Notes: generated by a model not told the origin, from the letters alone. Numbered from the stretch's first letter, positions 15,288-23,181 are shown. The stretch: DNA of 36,569 bases from CAMAUF01 sp046152925 (GCA_046152925.1 JBJXFX010000140.1:1-36569), one strand, 5' to 3'. Made by a program: numbers and translations.

Positions 15288-16136
15288 ATGCCTGAGCTCC
15301 GCCTATCGGACGACGAGAGCCTCTTCTACGACTGCTTCGGCCGCGAAGGTAACCCTCCGGTCGTCCTGCTCCACGGCTTCACCTCCACAGGACGGATGTG
15401 GGGCGCCCAGATCGATGCACTGGTCCACGCCGGTTACCTCGCAGTCGTCCCCGACATGCGCGGTCACGGCCGGTCGAGCGCGCCCGAGGGCCTCGACCGC
15501 TACGGCATCGCCCGCTACGCGCTCGATGTCCGCGAACTGCTGCAGTCGATCGAGACGGAGATCTGCGCCCTGGTGGGGTGTAGCTTCGGCGGGATGGTCG
15601 CACTGGAGTACGCAGTCACCTTTCCCGAGACACTGGCCGCGCTCGTGATCAGCGATGCTTCCCCGGCGTATGAGCGGCCGGACTACGACGACCGCTTCCG
15701 CGAGCGCGAGCGCGGTATGCGGGAGAACGAAGAGGTGGTCCGCAAGTTCGGGGCAGCCGCGCTCGGCAAGCGGCTCGCGCGTGACATCGCAGACCCGTTT
15801 CTCGCCGACGGGATCCGCGAGCGATACGCCCGCCTTTCGAGCGACGGGTTTCTCGGCGCCGCTCACACGCGGCGCGAACGCCGCGACGTCACGGGCCTGC
15901 TCGGCGAGCGCCTGACGATGCCGGTGCTGCTCTGCGACGGTGACGCCGACCCCGTCTTCTGTGCCCTCGACGTCATGGCACAGCAACTGCCAGCGGCGCG
16001 CGTCCGCGTGTTCAAAGGGGCCGGGCACGGGCTCCCCAGCACGCGGCCGGAGCCCTTCACGCACGAACTGGTCGATTTTCTTCGGACCGTCGAAGACGGC
16101 GCTCCCGTCGAGGGCCGGCGAATCGTCCCCGCGTAG
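15288..16136 (+). CDS. Alpha/beta hydrolase
   Basis: The 282-residue protein has the alpha/beta-hydrolase fold. The oxyanion segment is LLHGFTSTGRMW, the nucleophile serine is in GCSFGGM, the acid is the Asp of CDGDADPV and the base is the His of GAGHGLPS. The general similarity is to 3-oxoadipate enol-lactonase-like and peroxidase-like hydrolases, so the substrate is open. The ATG at 15288 is preferred over one at 15264 because GGAAGGA ends seven bases before it. It is divergent from the PP2C gene. Confidence 0.9.
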   Translation: MPELRLSDDESLFYDCFGREGNPPVVLLHGFTSTGRMWGAQIDALVHAGYLAVVPDMRGHGRSSAPEGLDRYGIARYALDVRELLQSIETEICALVGCSFGGMVALEYAVTFPETLAALVISDASPAYERPDYDDRFRERERGMRENEEVVRKFGAAALGKRLARDIADPFLADGIRERYARLSSDGFLGAAHTRRERRDVTGLLGERLTMPVLLCDGDADPVFCALDVMAQQLPAARVRVFKGAGHGLPSTRPEPFTHELVDFLRTVEDGAPVEGRRIVPA

Positions 16137-16176
16137 CCGCACACCCTCCCGATCGCGCCAACGCCAGCCGAAATCC

Positions 16177-16182
16177 TATACT
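16177..16182 (+). promoter_or_regulatory. Candidate -10 element of the 36-residue membrane protein gene
   Basis: TATACT lies 65 bp before the ATG at 16248. The leader would contain a small hairpin, CCCCG-TAGG-CGGGG at 16196-16209, and the ribosome binding site GGAGGAGAGG. Confidence 0.4.
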
Positions 16183-16247
16183 GAGAGATCGGATGCCCCG
16201 TAGGCGGGGAGAGTGTTCCGTGGCGGGCATCCGGAGGAGAGGTCCAA

Positions 16248-16358
16248 ATGAAGAAGAAGCTTGGATTCCTGGCGCTGATCGGCACCGTGGTGGGTGCGCT
16301 GATGTTCTGGCGCAAGCGGCAAAACGACGACGAGTTCCTCGACGAAGAGTTGCAGTAG
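16248..16358 (+). CDS. 36-residue single-span membrane protein
   Basis: A short ORF encodes a basic N-terminus (MKKK), one hydrophobic span of about 17 residues (LGFLALIGTVVGALMFW), a positive RKRQ stop-transfer and an acidic tail rich in D and E ending EELQ. The topology would be N-terminus out or a reverse signal anchor. GGAGGAGAGG precedes the ATG with good spacing. The layout resembles small DLW-39-type proteins of actinobacteria, but I cannot show homology. It lies seven bases before the ketosynthase-like gene and is probably cotranscribed with it. Confidence 0.7.
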   Translation: MKKKLGFLALIGTVVGALMFWRKRQNDDEFLDEELQ

Positions 16359-16365
16359 CCACCCG

Positions 16366-17514
16366 ATGCCAGAACAGCCACGCGGAGCCGTCATCACGGG
16401 CATTGGCGTCGTCACCGCCGCTGGGTCGGGAGTGGCCGCTGCGTGGGAACGGCTGACCGCGAGGACGGCCGCGGGGGAGCCGTGGTCACCGGACGGCGAC
16501 GAGCCAACCTTCCAGGCGGCGCCCGTCCCGGAGAGCTACCGGCCGCACCCCGAGATCCCGCGCAACCTCATCCACGTGTTGGACCGCGGCGCCCTGTTCG
16601 CGATGGACGCCGCGCTGCAGGCGGTTGAATCGGCGGGGTTGGGCGCCGGCTCCGGCGACGCCCGCCGCTTCGCCGTCGTCGATGGCCTCGCCTACCGTGC
16701 GCCCGGCCAAGCCACGCTCTTCGTCCCATATGGACAGACCGTCGCCCGGATGTTCGGTGTACGTGGGACCGTCTTGGAGGTCGGGGGGGCGGAGGCGAGC
16801 GGCCTGGTAGCGATCGCGACCGCTTGCCGCATGGTGGAACGCGGCGAGGCCGAAGTCGTCATCGCCGGGGCCGCCCAGGGGCTGCAACGTCCGTTGCTCG
16901 ACCACCTCAGGGCTCAAGGCTTCGCCTCACGCGAGCCCGGCCGGCCGTTTGACGCGGCCCACGCTGGCGCGACGCCGGCGGAGGCAGCCGCCTACGTCGT
17001 CGTGGAAGCTCCGGCACACGCGCAAGCGCGCGGGGCGCCCGCCCTCGCCCGGGTGGCGGGGTCCGCGATCAATTTCGACCCGCTTGCGGAACCCCTGGCG
17101 ATCTCAGATGCCGCCGAAGCCGGCCGAGCTCAGCAGGATGCCCTCGGGGCGGCCGGCTACCTTCAGAATCAGGTGGACCTGCTCGTCTCCTGTGCCGACG
17201 GCCGGCCAACGGTGGATTTCGCGGAGGGCTACGCCGTCCGGCGGATCTTCGGGACGCATGCCCACTACCTCACGGTCACGGCCCACGCGGGCGCGCTCGG
17301 CGGGGCGCTGGCAGCCAGCGGAAGCCTGGGCGCGGCCCTCGCGGTCGAGAGCATGCGGCGGGACCACGTGTTCGCGATCACGGGTTTCGAGACGCCCGAA
17401 CAGGACCTCGACCTCGCCTATGCGAAGACGAGTCGCGAAGAGAAGGCTGGCTGCGTGATGGTGACGGCCCTCGGCGTCGGCGGGACCGATGTGGCGCTGC
17501 TGCTCGAACGCTAA
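16366..17514 (+). CDS. Ketosynthase-like protein lacking catalytic residues (chain-length-factor-like)
   Basis: The 382-residue protein has the thiolase-fold beta-ketoacyl synthase architecture: N-terminal AVITGIGVVTAAGSGV, the nucleophile-elbow region and a C-terminal GSLGAALAVESM region. The active-site Cys is replaced: the usual TAC(S/A)SG reads GAEASG, with E143 at the Cys position. The two catalytic histidines also appear lost: HGTST aligns with ADGRP and the GH of GHLLGAAG with GG. This pattern resembles type II polyketide chain-length factors (Cys to Gln) rather than an active condensing enzyme. No partner ketosynthase, acyl carrier protein or malonyltransferase is nearby. It follows the 36-residue membrane protein gene by seven bases. 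Confidence 0.85.
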   Translation: MPEQPRGAVITGIGVVTAAGSGVAAAWERLTARTAAGEPWSPDGDEPTFQAAPVPESYRPHPEIPRNLIHVLDRGALFAMDAALQAVESAGLGAGSGDARRFAVVDGLAYRAPGQATLFVPYGQTVARMFGVRGTVLEVGGAEASGLVAIATACRMVERGEAEVVIAGAAQGLQRPLLDHLRAQGFASREPGRPFDAAHAGATPAEAAAYVVVEAPAHAQARGAPALARVAGSAINFDPLAEPLAISDAAEAGRAQQDALGAAGYLQNQVDLLVSCADGRPTVDFAEGYAVRRIFGTHAHYLTVTAHAGALGGALAASGSLGAALAVESMRRDHVFAITGFETPEQDLDLAYAKTSREEKAGCVMVTALGVGGTDVALLLER

Positions 17515-17554
17515 GGCGCCTATGCAGTTTCTGTCCTCTGTCCCGGCCTTGACA

Positions 17555-17560
17555 TAGACT
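17555..17560 (+). promoter_or_regulatory. Candidate -10 element six bases before the MBL-fold gene
   Basis: TAGACT is followed by GGTGGG and the ATG at 17567. The purine-rich six bases could also serve as a weak ribosome binding site. Confidence 0.4.
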
Positions 17561-17566
17561 GGTGGG

Positions 17567-18193
17567 ATGGAAATTACCTGGCTGGGCCGGACCTGCTTCC
17601 GGCTGCGCGGGCGTGAAGGCGCCGTCATCACCGACCCGTGCCCCCCCGAAAGCGGCTACAAGACGGGCAAGCTCAGCGGCGATGTCGTCACCATCTCCCG
17701 CGTGGGAGACCCGGACTACGGCTACCGCGACTCCGTCCCAGCCGAAGCGCGCGTGCTCGATGCGCCGGGCGAATTCGAAGTCGGGGGGATCTTGGTCTCG
17801 GGCGTCGCGATGAAGCGACCCGATGGCAAGCGCAACGTCGCGTTCGTCTTCGAGCTCGACGGCATCAAGGTGGCCCACCTCGGCGTCCCCGGCCCCAAGC
17901 CGACCAGCGCGGACCTCGACGGCGTGAAGGGCGTGGACATCCTGCTGCTGCCCGTGGGCGGCGGTGGCTCCGTGCTCGCGGCTGCCGCACAGGACATCAT
18001 GACGGCCGTCGACCCGCGGATCGTCATCCCGATGCACTACCGGACGGATCAAGAACGCCTGGAGTTGGACCCGCTCGACAGCTTCCTGAAGGAGACGGGC
18101 GCGAACCCGGAACCACAAGCCCGGATCACGGTGACCAAGTCGCAACTCCCGGCCGAGCTCACCGTGATGGTCTTGCAACCGCGCTCGGGCTGA
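17567..18193 (+). CDS. Metallo-beta-lactamase-fold protein with most metal ligands missing
   Basis: The 208-residue protein matches the UPF0173/L-ascorbate-lactonase-like branch of the metallo-beta-lactamase fold: ITWLGRTCFRLRG at the N-terminus, VITDP, LDAPGEFEVGGI, VDILLLPVGGGG, and IVIPMHYRTDQ. In active members the first motif reads LGH and the ligand motif is HxHxDH. Here these are LGR (R8) and SRVGDPDYGY (44-53), with no histidine. The later HLGD motif reads HLGVPG. Only H103 and H155 remain. The fold is clear, but hydrolase activity is unlikely. It is 52 bp downstream of the ketosynthase-like gene. Confidence 0.85.
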   Translation: MEITWLGRTCFRLRGREGAVITDPCPPESGYKTGKLSGDVVTISRVGDPDYGYRDSVPAEARVLDAPGEFEVGGILVSGVAMKRPDGKRNVAFVFELDGIKVAHLGVPGPKPTSADLDGVKGVDILLLPVGGGGSVLAAAAQDIMTAVDPRIVIPMHYRTDQERLELDPLDSFLKETGANPEPQARITVTKSQLPAELTVMVLQPRSG

Positions 18194-18196
18194 TCC

Positions 18197-18262
18197 GTTA
18201 ACTGCCCGTTGATTTTGCGTTCATGCGTTGTTGGCCGCTGATTAATCGTACGTTCCTACGGT
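18197..18262 (+). promoter_or_regulatory. PHO-box-like array of six 11-bp direct repeats before phoX
   Basis: The triplet (G/A)TT recurs exactly every 11 bp, with TT at 18198, 18209, 18220, 18231, 18242 and 18253, and four of the units read TTNA(T/C). PhoB/PhoP operators are tandem repeats with 11-bp spacing. The array starts right after the MBL-fold gene stop. The last unit overlaps TACGTT (18249-18254), a -10 located six bases before the GTG at 18261. Confidence 0.6.
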
Positions 18263-20291
18263 GCCGGGGCGGGCTGCAGTCCTCCGCAACCCGACACTCC
18301 CTCCGGATGTACGCGTGCCCTTCCGCCCAAGCGAAGACGACCTCATCGACACCATCGACCCGATGTGCAATGCCACTCCCGACCGCTGCCGGTGGGGCTG
18401 CGGCAATCAGTGCGCCCACACACCCCCGAACGATTCGGCGAACGAACCATTCGGGGCCATCCTCCACCGGTTTGCCAACCGCCGTGGGTTCCTCGCCGCC
18501 TCGGCAACGACCGCCGCCGGGTTGCTCGTCCTAAAGACAACGGGCGCCGGCGCCCCGTCGACAGCGGCGGCTCAGGCGGCGAGCAGCATCACGTTCACGC
18601 CGATCGGCCTCGACGGCGCCGATCAGGTCAAGGCCGCACCTGGCTACACGTCGAAAGTCCTTATCCGTTGGGGCGACAAGCTCTGGCTGGATGGCCCGGA
18701 TTTCGAGTTCGGCAAGGTGACCAAGGAGAGCCAACTCCGCTCGTTTGGCTATAACTGCGACTACATCGGCTATTACCCGCGCGATGCGAAGCACGGGTAC
18801 CTGGTCGTGAACCACGAATACACGAACCCCGACATCATGTTCCCCGGCTACAGCGCCGACAACCCGACCAAGGAGCAGGTCGATGTCGAGCTCGCGGCGC
18901 ATGGCCTCACGATCGTCGATATCCAGCGCTACCGCGGCTCGTGGCGCTACGTCTTGAACGGCTGGCACAACCGCCGGATCAGCGGCTTCAGCCGGACGAT
19001 GCTTGATGGCCCGGCGGCCGGGCATCCGATGCTGAAGACGTCGACCGACCCCTGGGGCCAGTTCGTCGACGGCACGCTGAACAACTGTGCGGCGGGCCAA
19101 ACCCCATGGGGCACTGTCCTCACCTGCGAAGAAAACTTCAACCAGTACTTCGCCAACAACGACAACGTTGCTGACGCCAAGACCAAGGCCGCTCACACAC
19201 GGTATGGCCTCCCCGCTAAGGCGAGCGAGCGCAAGTGGGAGCGGTTCTACGACCGCTTCGACCTTGGCAAGGAGCCCAACGAGGCGTTCAAGTTCGGCTG
19301 GGTCGTCGAAATCGACCCGGAGGACCCGGCGGGCATCCCGATGAAGCACACGGCCCTTGGCCGCTTCAAGCACGAGGCAACCAGCACGGTCATCGCGCCG
19401 GATGGCCGCGCGGTGGTGTACATGGGCGACGACGAGCGCTTCGACTACGTCTACAAGTTCGTCTCAGCTGGCAAGTACGACGCGACCGACCGATCGGCGA
19501 ACAAGCGCCTCCTCGCCAGCGGGACGCTCTATGTCGCCAAGTTCAACGACGACGGGACGGGCGCGTGGCTGCCGCTCGTCTTCGGCCAGGGAAAGCTGAC
19601 GGCCGCGAACGGGTTCACGGACCAGGGCGACGTTGTGATCCGGGCGCGTGCAGCGGGCGACGCGGTGGGCGCCACGAAGATGGACCGGCCCGAGGACATC
19701 GAAGTGAACCCGAAGAACGGGAAGGTCTATTGCGTGATGACCAACAACACGCGGCGCGGCACGGGGACCAACGCCGGCATCGATAAGGCCAACCCGCGGG
19801 CCGAAAACAAGCACGGCCACATCATCGAACTCGAGTCCGTCGGCGACCACGCCTCGACGAGCTTCCGGTGGGGCATGTTCATGCTTTGCGGCGACCCGGC
19901 GGTCGATTCCAACACCTACTTCGCAGGCTTCGACCCCAAGAAGGTGAGCCCGCTTTCGTCGCCCGACAACATCACGTTCGACCGCGAGGGAAACCTCTGG
20001 ATTGCGACGGACGGGCAGATCGGCACCTTCAAGAAGAACGACGGCGTCTACGCCGTGCCGGTCGAAGGCCCAGAACGGGGCTACGTCCGCCAGTTCTTCA
20101 GCGGCGTCCCCGGAGGTGAGACGGCGAGCCTCTGCTTCGACGACCGCGACGAGACGCTGTTCGTCACGATCCAACATCCCGGCGAAGGGTCGGCGCTCGA
20201 CAACCTAAGCAGCAAGTTCCCAGATGCGAAGGAGCCTCGGCCGTCGGTGGTGTTCGTCATGAAAGACGGCGGCGGGCGGATCGGGTCCTAA
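18261..20291 (+). CDS. phoX: PhoX-family alkaline phosphatase, Tat-exported
   Basis: The 676-residue protein belongs to the PhoX (DUF839) family of Ca/Fe-dependent alkaline phosphatases that release phosphate from organic esters outside the membrane. A twin-arginine signal lies at about residues 75-100 (NRRGFLAASATTAAGLLVL). Before it is a cysteine motif, CRWGCGNQCAHTPPND, found in many PhoX proteins of GC-rich bacteria. Family blocks include NHEYTNPDIMF, GTVLTCEENFNQYF, GRFKHEAT, YMGDDERFDYVYKF, DRPEDIEVNP, SPDNITFDREGNLWIATDG and GGETASLCF. The GTG at 18261 is chosen from the -10 element six bases upstream and the PHO-like repeats; an ATG at 18363 is an alternative. Confidence 0.93.
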   Translation: MPGRAAVLRNPTLPPDVRVPFRPSEDDLIDTIDPMCNATPDRCRWGCGNQCAHTPPNDSANEPFGAILHRFANRRGFLAASATTAAGLLVLKTTGAGAPSTAAAQAASSITFTPIGLDGADQVKAAPGYTSKVLIRWGDKLWLDGPDFEFGKVTKESQLRSFGYNCDYIGYYPRDAKHGYLVVNHEYTNPDIMFPGYSADNPTKEQVDVELAAHGLTIVDIQRYRGSWRYVLNGWHNRRISGFSRTMLDGPAAGHPMLKTSTDPWGQFVDGTLNNCAAGQTPWGTVLTCEENFNQYFANNDNVADAKTKAAHTRYGLPAKASERKWERFYDRFDLGKEPNEAFKFGWVVEIDPEDPAGIPMKHTALGRFKHEATSTVIAPDGRAVVYMGDDERFDYVYKFVSAGKYDATDRSANKRLLASGTLYVAKFNDDGTGAWLPLVFGQGKLTAANGFTDQGDVVIRARAAGDAVGATKMDRPEDIEVNPKNGKVYCVMTNNTRRGTGTNAGIDKANPRAENKHGHIIELESVGDHASTSFRWGMFMLCGDPAVDSNTYFAGFDPKKVSPLSSPDNITFDREGNLWIATDGQIGTFKKNDGVYAVPVEGPERGYVRQFFSGVPGGETASLCFDDRDETLFVTIQHPGEGSALDNLSSKFPDAKEPRPSVVFVMKDGGGRIGS

Positions 20292-20311
20292 CCGCCACGG
20301 AGTGCACATCG

Positions 20312-20343
20312 GAAGAGGGCTGGCCGCACGGCCGGCCCTCTTC
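20312..20343. terminator. Bidirectional hairpin between phoX and the nitrilase gene
   Basis: GAAGAGGGCTGGCCG (20312-20326) pairs with CGGCCGGCCCTCTTC (20329-20343) over a 2-nt centre, with one G-T pair. It lies between two convergent stops at 20291 and 20353. The A/T-rich outer ends help release in both directions. Confidence 0.75.
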
Positions 20344-20352
20344 TCAACGTGG

Positions 20353-21903
20353 CTACTTCACGAGCGGGCCGTATGCCTCCGGGGTGCGGTCCCGGAAGAC
20401 GTGCGTGCCAGGGGCCTTCTCCTTCCATCGGCTCATCGCGCGATGGACCGGCGCAGCCATCGCCACCTCGATCCCTTCCGGCACGGCCGTGAGCAGTGCG
20501 CCGTCCGGGTTCGCAACGAGGCCGCCGCCCGGCCAAGCGACCGCAGCATAGACCCGGTTCTCGTCGGCCCGGCAGCGCGTCACGCGTTCGGCCATGGGCA
20601 GGCTTTCGAAGAGCGACCACGTGAGGATGTCCGCGCCCTGGAGCGCGAGGCAGCGGGCAACTTCGGGGACGAGGCCTTCGTCGCCGGCCATGACGCCAAG
20701 GTTGCCCGCTGGCGTCGGCACGATCGGGGCGGGCGCCTCGCCCAGGTCGATGTCCTTGCCGTGCGTGACGATGTGCTCGAAGGTCCGCTCGGGCGTGACG
20801 ATTGCGACGCTCTCCTTGAGGTTGCAGCCTGTGGTCCGGACGGGGACGACGGCCACGCCGCCGAGGTCGCGGACGACATCTTCGACATCGCCAAGCTGCA
20901 CCTGCCAGCCATCCAGCCCAGTCATCCCCGGAAAGACCACGACGTCGGCATCTTGCTGGCGCAACGCGCGATAGCGGCGCGCGACCTCGCCGGCGTGCCA
21001 ATCACGTGGGCCGGGCGAAACCACGACCCGGCCAGCGCCTGCCGCCGGGACAACCGGCTCTCGTTCGAGCGCGGCGGCCGGCGTCGCCTCGAATTCCGCG
21101 GTGAGCGAGCCATAGAGCGCCGGCCGGCGGACCGCCGTCAGCGGCGCCTCCGGGACGACCCGGTGCAGGACGACGGCGTTGCCCGTGCTCGCTGCGGCGG
21201 CGCGCGTCGTGCCATCGGGTCCAATCACGCAGGAGCGCCCGGCGTAGACGATCGTCTCGTCCTCTGGCCCCCACTTGTCGGCGGCCGCGACCCAGACGCC
21301 GTTTTCGAAAGCGCGGACCGGCATGAGGTATTCGCACTGGGTCGTCGTCAGTTGCTCGGGCGTGCGCGCCCAGCTGACCCACGCCGTGAGGTCGCAGATC
21401 ACTTCGGCGCCGTTGACGCGCAACATCCGGGCGACTTCGGGCTGGCGGCCATCCGCACAGATGAGGACGCCGAACTTCGCAAAACCGGCGTCGAACACGG
21501 GGTACGCCCGGCCCTTTTCGAACCAGAAGGTGTCGAAATGCCAAAGGAAGGTCTTGTCATACCGCCCGCGGACGAGGCCATCCGGGCCGAAGACGACACC
21601 GCTGTTGGTCAGCGTGCCACCTGCGCCGGGGGCCGCCATGCCGGCAGCGAGCCAATAGCCATACTGCTTCGCCTTCGCGCCAAAGAGGGCGCAGGCCTCG
21701 GCGAACGGCCGTACGCCGGGCCGGGCATACGGGTCGGCGTCGCGGACGTAATAGGCCGGATAGGCGCACTCGGGGAGGAGCACGAGTTGCGCGCCAGCGC
21801 GACCTGCCTCGTCCAGCGCGTCGAGGATCTGCGCGAGGTTGGCCCCGGCGTCTTCCAGGTCGTGGGCGCGGATCTGGCAACAGGCGACGGTGAACGGTTC
21901 CAT
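20353..21903 (-). CDS. Tandem nitrilase-superfamily protein, second domain degenerate
   Basis: The 516-residue protein contains two carbon-nitrogen hydrolase domains. The first (about 1-265) has a complete triad: E45 in LLPECAYP, K117 in YDKTFLW and C149 in VLICADGR. It resembles aliphatic amidases and carbamoylases. The second (about 280-510) keeps the fold and a lysine in THGKDIDLG, but the glutamate motif reads FPGMTG and the cysteine motif reads LGVMAGDEG, so both other triad residues are gone. The domain is probably structural or regulatory. The ATG at 21903 is six bases after TACACT preceded by TGC. The divergent AlbA_2 gene starts 53 bp away. The amide substrate is unknown. Confidence 0.9.
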   Translation of the reverse strand: MEPFTVACCQIRAHDLEDAGANLAQILDALDEAGRAGAQLVLLPECAYPAYYVRDADPYARPGVRPFAEACALFGAKAKQYGYWLAAGMAAPGAGGTLTNSGVVFGPDGLVRGRYDKTFLWHFDTFWFEKGRAYPVFDAGFAKFGVLICADGRQPEVARMLRVNGAEVICDLTAWVSWARTPEQLTTTQCEYLMPVRAFENGVWVAAADKWGPEDETIVYAGRSCVIGPDGTTRAAAASTGNAVVLHRVVPEAPLTAVRRPALYGSLTAEFEATPAAALEREPVVPAAGAGRVVVSPGPRDWHAGEVARRYRALRQQDADVVVFPGMTGLDGWQVQLGDVEDVVRDLGGVAVVPVRTTGCNLKESVAIVTPERTFEHIVTHGKDIDLGEAPAPIVPTPAGNLGVMAGDEGLVPEVARCLALQGADILTWSLFESLPMAERVTRCRADENRVYAAVAWPGGGLVANPDGALLTAVPEGIEVAMAAPVHRAMSRWKEKAPGTHVFRDRTPEAYGPLVK

Positions 21904-21909
21904 GCCGCG

Positions 21910-21918
21910 AGTGTAGCA
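21910..21918 (-). promoter_or_regulatory. Extended -10 element of the nitrilase gene, leaderless arrangement
   Basis: TGCTACACT on the minus strand, six bases before the ATG at 21903. Part of a 53-bp divergent promoter region. Confidence 0.5.
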
Positions 21919-21944
21919 GGGCCCCACGAGGCCGCGGTGGGGTG

Positions 21945-21950
21945 TACGAT
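21945..21950 (+). promoter_or_regulatory. Candidate -10 element of the AlbA_2 gene, leaderless arrangement
   Basis: TACGAT followed by six bases and the ATG at 21957. It is 27 bp from the opposing nitrilase -10. Confidence 0.45.
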
Positions 21951-21956
21951 CCGATC

Positions 21957-23156
21957 ATGCCGCTGAACGATGTCGAAATCCGCGAACTGCTCAGCGACCT
22001 CGAGTCGGACCGCGTTGAACGCAAGGCGAGCCTATCGGACCCGGACAAAGTGCGCGAAGCGATCTGCGCCTACGCGAACGACTTGCCCAACCATGGGCTA
22101 CCGGGGCTGGTGGCTGTCGGCCTGCGGGACGACGGAGCCCCGGCCGGGCTCGATGTGACGGACGACCTCCTCCTACGGCTCTCCCGGATGCGCGACGACG
22201 GGGCGATCGTCCCGATCCCGTCGATGACCGTGCAGCGCCTTCAGATCGACGGCGGCCGTGACATCGCGGCGGTCGTCGTGGAGCCACAAGCGGCGCCGCC
22301 AGTCCGGTTTCGGGGGCGGACGTGGGTCCGCGTGGGTCCACGCCGGGCCCTGGCCACGCCGGAAGAGGAGCGCCGATTGGCCGAGCGCCGCCGCGCCCGC
22401 GACCTGCCGTTCGACCTGAGCCCCATTTGGGATGCCTCAATCGACGACCTGGATCTCGTCTTCTTCGAACGCGACTACCTTCGAGCCGCGATTGCGCCGG
22501 AGGTCCTCGAGGCCAACCAGCGGCCACTCCTCCTCCAAATGACGAGCCTTCGCTTCCTCGCGCCCGAGGGCGTCCCAACGGCGATGGGGGTGCTCATCGC
22601 CGGAAAGGACCCGCGTTGGTTCTTCCCGGGCGCATACATCCAGTTTCTGCGCATTGCAGGCCCAACCGTCGCCGACCCGATCGTCAATCAGAAGGTCATC
22701 GCCGGGACGATCCCCGCGCAGGCCCGGGTCATGGATGAGGTGCTCTTCGCCAACGTCACGACTTCGGCGGAGTTTGCGGGCCGGCCGACTGAGCTCCGCC
22801 AGTCCGACTACTCCCTGGCCGCGCTGCAGCAATTCGTCCGCAACGCCCTCATGCATCGAGCCTACGACCTCGGCAACGCACCGATCCGCGTCTACTGGTA
22901 CTCCGACCGGATCGAGATCTCGAGTCCGGGCGGCGTCTTCGGCCGGGTGACGCCAGCGAACCTGGGAGACGGCGTCACGGTCGACTACAGGAACCCACAC
23001 ATCGCAGAAGCGATGCAGGTCGTGGGGCTCGTCCAGCGATTTGGATTCGGGATACCACTGGCCCGCCGCGAGTTGGAACGAAACGGGAATCCCCCGCCCG
23101 AGTTCGCGGCCGATGGCGGTGGGGTACGAGTGGTCGTCCGGCCGCGTATTCCTTGA
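21957..23156 (+). CDS. AlbA_2 (Schlafen-like) and HATPase domain protein
   Basis: The 399-residue protein has an N-terminal Schlafen AlbA_2 putative nucleic-acid-binding domain (about 5-120: ESDRVERKASLSD, ICAYANDLPNHG, GLVAVGLRDDG) and a C-terminal GHKL/HATPase_c_4-type domain (about 270-390: FVRNALMHRAYD, IRVYWYSDRIEISSPGG, RRFGFG-like GFGIPLARREL). The N of NALMHR is the expected metal-binding asparagine. Such proteins are usually annotated as ATP-binding or transcriptional regulators; some occur near defence genes, which are not seen here. The ATG at 21957 has no ribosome binding site but has a -10 six bases upstream. It could regulate the divergent nitrilase gene. Confidence 0.85.
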   Translation: MPLNDVEIRELLSDLESDRVERKASLSDPDKVREAICAYANDLPNHGLPGLVAVGLRDDGAPAGLDVTDDLLLRLSRMRDDGAIVPIPSMTVQRLQIDGGRDIAAVVVEPQAAPPVRFRGRTWVRVGPRRALATPEEERRLAERRRARDLPFDLSPIWDASIDDLDLVFFERDYLRAAIAPEVLEANQRPLLLQMTSLRFLAPEGVPTAMGVLIAGKDPRWFFPGAYIQFLRIAGPTVADPIVNQKVIAGTIPAQARVMDEVLFANVTTSAEFAGRPTELRQSDYSLAALQQFVRNALMHRAYDLGNAPIRVYWYSDRIEISSPGGVFGRVTPANLGDGVTVDYRNPHIAEAMQVVGLVQRFGFGIPLARRELERNGNPPPEFAADGGGVRVVVRPRIP

Positions 23157-23181
23157 CTTAATCCGGCGCCCTTTCTAGCGT
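23153..23181 (+). promoter_or_regulatory. Promoter of metY-metX
   Basis: TTGACT (23153-23158) and TAGCGT (23176-23181) are separated by exactly 17 bp, the clearest -35/-10 pair in the window. The -35 box overlaps the upstream gene stop. A start near 23188 gives a 30-nt leader with AGGAG before the ATG at 23218. Confidence 0.55.

Noticed and set aside
16193..16456. Alternative ORF overlapping the 36-residue membrane protein gene
   Set aside because: It has no ribosome binding site and an R/G/P-rich product; the membrane-protein frame has a strong ribosome binding site and a coherent product.
17549..17554. TTGACA as a -35 box for the MBL-fold gene
   Set aside because: A -10 17 bp downstream would fall inside the gene and reads AATTAC. 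The TAGACT directly after TTGACA fits a leaderless start better.
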